Shown here: positions 6,902-8,610 of the stretch, piece by piece
How the letters are laid out: each line of letters opens with the position of its first letter
How positions within the stretch are numbered: position 1 is the stretch's first letter
From: DAOTXK01 sp034435395
GTDB taxonomy: Bacteria; Chloroflexota; Anaerolineae; Aggregatilineales; Ch27
Direction: 5' to 3'
Length of the DNA: 8,610 nucleotides
Assembly: GCA_034435395.1 (NCBI GenBank)
Contig: DAOTXK010000241.1
Location: 1-8,610 of the forward strand
Program-made: the position numbers and the translations under genes
The notes under the pieces: generated by a model
Databases searched by the model: none
What the model was told of the DNA's origin: nothing
What the model saw: the letters and a program-made list of their open reading frames with translations, nothing else

Positions 6902-7309
6902 ATGTCCCGAACCGTGATGATCTACGATGGACAGTGCGGCCTGTGCGTCGGCTCAATGAAGGCCGTTCGGCGGCTGGACTGGCGGAGCCGCATCGAAACC
7001 GTCGACGCCCAGGACTGGGCAGCGGTCCATGCCCGCTATCCGCAGTTGGACCGGGAAGCGATCCTCGGTCTGATCCACGTGATCACGCCGGACGGGCGCG
7101 TCCTGATTGGTTATGAAGGGGTGCGTCACCTGATCCGTTATCTGCCGCTGGTGGCCTGGCTGTATCCGCTGCTGTGCCTGCCGGGGATCACCTGGCTTGG
7201 CCCGCGCCTTTACGCCTGGGTGGCGGATCACCGGTATTGGGTCAATCGACTCTTCGGCAGGCCCCATCCCTGCGCCGATGGCCTGTGCCGCGCTCATCCG
7301 CCACGGTGA
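6902..7309 (+). CDS. DUF393 / DCC-family thiol-disulfide oxidoreductase-like protein
   Basis: A 135-residue protein beginning MIYDGQCGLC (6-15). This is the YDGxCxxC signature of the DCC family, a thioredoxin-like group thought to act in thiol-disulfide exchange; the substrate is unknown. The possible redox pair is Cys12/Cys15. Residues about 74-106 are hydrophobic (LPLVAWLYPLLCLPGITWL), which is common in the family and could touch the membrane. A second pair, Cys124 and Cys129 (CADGLC), lies near the C terminus. The ATG at 6902 is chosen because the family motif begins within eight residues of it and GAAGGCGAGGA (6887-6897) lies just upstream. An in-frame start at 6773 would add 43 residues of non-family sequence. 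It is transcribed divergently from the formate dehydrogenase operon, and no partner gene follows. The family is sure, the role is not. Confidence 0.88.
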   Translation: MSRTVMIYDGQCGLCVGSMKAVRRLDWRSRIETVDAQDWAAVHARYPQLDREAILGLIHVITPDGRVLIGYEGVRHLIRYLPLVAWLYPLLCLPGITWLGPRLYAWVADHRYWVNRLFGRPHPCADGLCRAHPPR

Positions 7310-7534
7310 GGGCGCTACTGATGACGGCGCTGATGCTGGTCACGCCGGACGCCATCGCCGGCCCCTTATCGAGTGGCGGGCTGGCGGCGATATGGTGAGC
7401 GGGTGATGGTGGGGAAATATCTGGCCGGGCGGGCGAGAGGCGGCCTGGCGCGGGAGATTGCCCAGGTCCCTGGCCGCGCCGCTGAGGGAGTTAGACGCCA
7501 GATGGCGGCGGGCGTCACGCCGTCCGGCAGGGCC

Positions 7535-7960
7535 TCACTGCCATTCCCAGACGGGTTCGCCGTTGAGGATACGCCTAATCTGGTCGGGGAAACGATCGGG
7601 ATCGAGCGGCTTACCCAGGAAGCCGTTGAATCCCGCCTGTTGGGCCTTACGCATCTGTTCCTCGTTGGCCTCGGCGGTGACGGCCACCACCAGCGTGTTC
7701 TTCAGCCGGTCATGCGAGCGTATTTTTTGCAGCGCCTGGTACCCATCTTCATACGGCAGGCGGATGTCCATCAACACCAGGTCCACCCGTGGCAGGGTGT
7801 CCGCGAACTGGACGACCTGCCAGCCACTGGTCTTCCACTCGCAGTGCTGGACGCCCATAAAAGCCAGCATCCGGGCAATCAGCACGAAGTTGGGGACGTT
7901 GTCTTCCACGACCAGGATATGTGCTTCGCCTGGTTCGATAGGCGTTGACCCTTTACTCAT
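7535..7960 (-). CDS. Single-domain response regulator (CheY/DivK-like receiver)
   Basis: A 141-residue protein consisting of one receiver domain and no output domain. Conserved residues are in place: acidic pocket Glu19-Asp20 in ILVVEDN, phospho-acceptor Asp65 in LVLMDIRLP, Thr95 in VVAVTA and Lys117 in LGKPLD. It should be phosphorylated by a histidine kinase or phosphotransfer protein and signal by binding another protein. The VEDNVPN start and the FLGKPLDPDRF end resemble DivK-type receivers and those attached to hybrid kinases. The ATG has TAGGAG (7976-7971) ten bases upstream. No kinase gene is adjacent, so it is an orphan regulator. The - strand leader is long and contains a stem-loop (8004-8027). 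Confidence 0.94.
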   Translation of the reverse strand: MSKGSTPIEPGEAHILVVEDNVPNFVLIARMLAFMGVQHCEWKTSGWQVVQFADTLPRVDLVLMDIRLPYEDGYQALQKIRSHDRLKNTLVVAVTAEANEEQMRKAQQAGFNGFLGKPLDPDRFPDQIRRILNGEPVWEWQ

Positions 7961-8003
7961 GGACGAAGTGCTCCTAGCCCTACAACCTTAACACGACTGG
8001 GTG

Positions 8004-8027
8004 AGGCGTCGCGACCAGCGGACGCCT
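8004..8027 (-). promoter_or_regulatory. Stem-loop in the response-regulator leader
   Basis: AGGCGTC (8004-8010) and GACGCCT (8021-8027) form a perfect seven-pair stem around a ten-base loop, about 45 bases before the regulator start codon. There is no U-tract, so it is not a terminator. Its role, if any, would be in mRNA stability or translation control. Confidence 0.3.
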
Positions 8028-8080
8028 GTCTGTGGAAGGAGTTTTCAGTAAACCGCATATGGCCCAGGCGCGCGTTTTTG

Positions 8081-8089
8081 AGCATAGCA
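8081..8089 (-). promoter_or_regulatory. Extended -10 promoter element for the response regulator
   Basis: The - strand reads TGCTATGCT, a TGn-extended -10 box, about 120 bases upstream of the regulator ATG. A clear -35 box is not seen at 16-18 base spacing, which extended -10 promoters can tolerate. Confidence 0.35.
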
Positions 8090-8245
8090 CAATTGTCACT
8101 CGATGGATAGTCTACTAGAAAACGTTGAGATTTACCAAAATCGATGACCCCTGTCGGGGGACACTTCTTGAGCACAGCCGTAAGGTTGCGCGCCGCCGCT
8201 GCGTCTGAGGTGGCGAAGGTAAGGTGGTAAAGCATGTCGAAAATC

Positions 8246-8274
8246 TTGTATTTTCAGGCGGCCTGTGATATGCT
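8246..8274 (+). promoter_or_regulatory. Promoter of the candidate small RNA / leader
   Basis: TTGTAT (8246-8251) and TATGCT (8269-8274) are separated by 17 bases, and TG sits one base before the -10, making TGATATGCT an extended -10. Transcription would start near 8280-8282. Confidence 0.5.
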
Positions 8275-8280
8275 ACGGGT

Positions 8281-8452
8281 CATGAAACGGACGCGCCTCT
8301 TCTCCTCCAACAGGGTAACTTCAACCACATGCATGTGTAGGTGTATGGCGGTTGTGGAAGCGTCTCCCGGAGCGGTTGGGCGTTGACTGGACGGGCGTCA
8401 GCCCCTGGTGGATGAGGATGTGAGCCAAACCGACCGGGCAGGTCGGTTTTTT
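8281..8452 (+). ncRNA. Candidate ~170-nt structured RNA (6S-like or leader RNA)
   Basis: A promoter at 8246-8274 and an intrinsic terminator at 8427-8452 delimit a transcript of about 170 nt. Its two ends can form a long imperfect helix. 8311-8315 pairs with 8403-8407, 8306-8309 with 8409-8412, and 8300-8304 with 8414-8418. That is 14 pairs interrupted by only two 1x1 mismatches. Inside lie a smaller helix (8322-8326 with 8350-8354, or the alternative 8325-8329 with 8353-8357) and a hairpin (8378-8387 with 8397-8404, two-base bulge). A rod of this kind with a central open region and an adjoining terminator recalls 6S RNA, but I recognise no conserved sequence. It could instead be an attenuating leader of the metallopeptidase gene. 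Family assignment is not possible by eye. Confidence 0.35.
8427..8452 (+). terminator. Rho-independent terminator
   Basis: CCGACC (8430-8435), loop GGGCA, and GGTCGG (8441-8446) form a perfect GC-rich stem extended by AAA/TTT, followed by an unbroken run of T to 8452. On the + strand this is a textbook intrinsic terminator. It ends 35 bases before the metallopeptidase start, so it either ends the upstream RNA or attenuates that gene. Confidence 0.9.
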
Positions 8453-8487
8453 CTTATGGCGCACGACGGGAAGGATTGAGGCATTCG

Positions 8488-8610
8488 ATGGTGATCCACC
8501 TGCTAGCGGCGTTGCGGGCGCGTCTTCATGATCAGTTACGGGCCGCATATCCCCACGAAGGCGGCGGTTTTTTGCTGGGGCGCTGCGATGGCGACAGCGT
8601 GACCATCGTG
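8488..8610 (+). CDS. JAB/MPN-domain (M67-type) metallopeptidase-like protein, 3' end outside window
   Basis: Only the first 41 residues are present. AAYPHEGGGFLLGRCDGD (19-36) matches the start of prokaryotic JAB1/MPN/Mov34 domains, where a Glu (here Glu24) before a Gly-rich turn is the first catalytic residue of the JAMM zinc site. The H-x-H...D part would lie past the edge. Bacterial relatives remove C-terminal residues from ubiquitin-like sulfur carriers or cleave cysteine conjugates; which applies here cannot be seen. The ATG at 8488 has GAGG (8478-8481) six bases upstream and AAGGA further up. The gene directly follows the strong terminator at 8427-8452, so its transcription may depend on read-through or on a promoter inside 8453-8487, where I see no clear boxes. 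Confidence 0.72.
   Translation, partial: MVIHLLAALRARLHDQLRAAYPHEGGGFLLGRCDGDSVTIV

Larger units (their letters stand above)
7961..8487. other. Long intergenic region with regulatory and possible RNA elements
   Basis: These 527 bases have no convincing protein gene. Base composition falls visibly from about 8041 to 8330 compared with the flanking genes. It holds the leader and a likely extended -10 promoter of the response regulator (- strand), a second extended -10 promoter on the + strand (8246-8274), a foldable segment ending in an intrinsic terminator (8281-8452), and the ribosome binding site of the metallopeptidase gene. A 92-codon - strand reading frame (8235-7957) and a 34-codon + strand frame (8282-8386) exist but lack ribosome binding sites and family resemblance. 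Confidence 0.7.

Noticed and set aside
7344..7362. GCCGG/CCGGC hairpin after the DUF393 gene as a terminator
   Set aside because: The stem is only five pairs and no T-run follows; the 225-base gap 7310-7534 shows no clear terminator.
7494..7516. GACGCC/GGCGTC hairpin just past the response regulator stop as a terminator
   Set aside because: Six-pair stem without a U-tract on the - strand; such hairpins arise often in DNA of this composition.
7925..7950. GGTTCGAT resembling a tRNA T-loop
   Set aside because: It lies inside the response regulator coding sequence and no acceptor or anticodon stem can be built around it.
8148..8159. CCCC-TGTC-GGGG hairpin
   Set aside because: Four-pair stem with no T-run or partner structure; too short to claim a function.
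8282..8386. 34-codon + strand frame starting at the predicted transcription start
   Set aside because: It would need leaderless translation, has an unusual Cys/Met/Thr cluster and no known family; the RNA structure is a simpler explanation.

Overview
The window is GC-rich (by eye above 60% in coding regions) and tightly packed with bacterial genes. Protein style (CoaD with an SFDPVHYGH nucleotide-binding loop, RecG with an apparent N-terminal extension, a stand-alone coiled-coil protein after coaD) and base composition suggest a Chloroflexota-like bacterium, perhaps an Anaerolineae relative. This is inference, since no rRNA or other decisive marker is present.

Left part (1-3253, + strand): a compact housekeeping run. 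It holds recG (5' end outside the window), coaD for the penultimate step of coenzyme A synthesis, and a 184-residue charged coiled-coil protein. Gaps are 19-20 bases and each of the two downstream genes has its own Shine-Dalgarno site, so the three are probably co-transcribed. A convergent junction with a stem-loop (3297-3337) separates this run from the next.

Middle part (6676 down to 3339, - strand): a three-gene redox operon. It encodes a fused NuoE-NuoF NADH:acceptor subunit, a 240-residue [2Fe-2S]/2x[4Fe-4S] electron-transfer protein of NuoG-N/HoxU/FdhA-N type, and FdhD, the sulfurtransferase that activates formate dehydrogenase. Together they look like the NAD(H)-side half of a soluble NAD-dependent formate dehydrogenase. 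The molybdenum/tungsten catalytic subunit is absent from the operon, and the small Fe-S protein lacks the usual His-Cys3 cluster ligands. A 5' region with overlapping, oppositely directed -10 boxes (about 6710-6738) separates it from the next gene.

Right part (6902-8610): a + strand DUF393/DCC thiol-disulfide protein, a - strand single-domain response regulator (7960-7535), a 527-base region without a convincing protein gene, and the start of a JAB/MPN (M67-type) metallopeptidase-like gene that runs off the window. The long non-coding stretch carries an extended -10 promoter, a roughly 170-nt segment able to form an imperfect long duplex between its ends, and a textbook intrinsic terminator (8427-8452). 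It is the best candidate in the window for an undescribed element: a 6S-like small RNA or a regulated leader.

No rRNA, tRNA, CRISPR array, insertion sequence or phage gene was seen.
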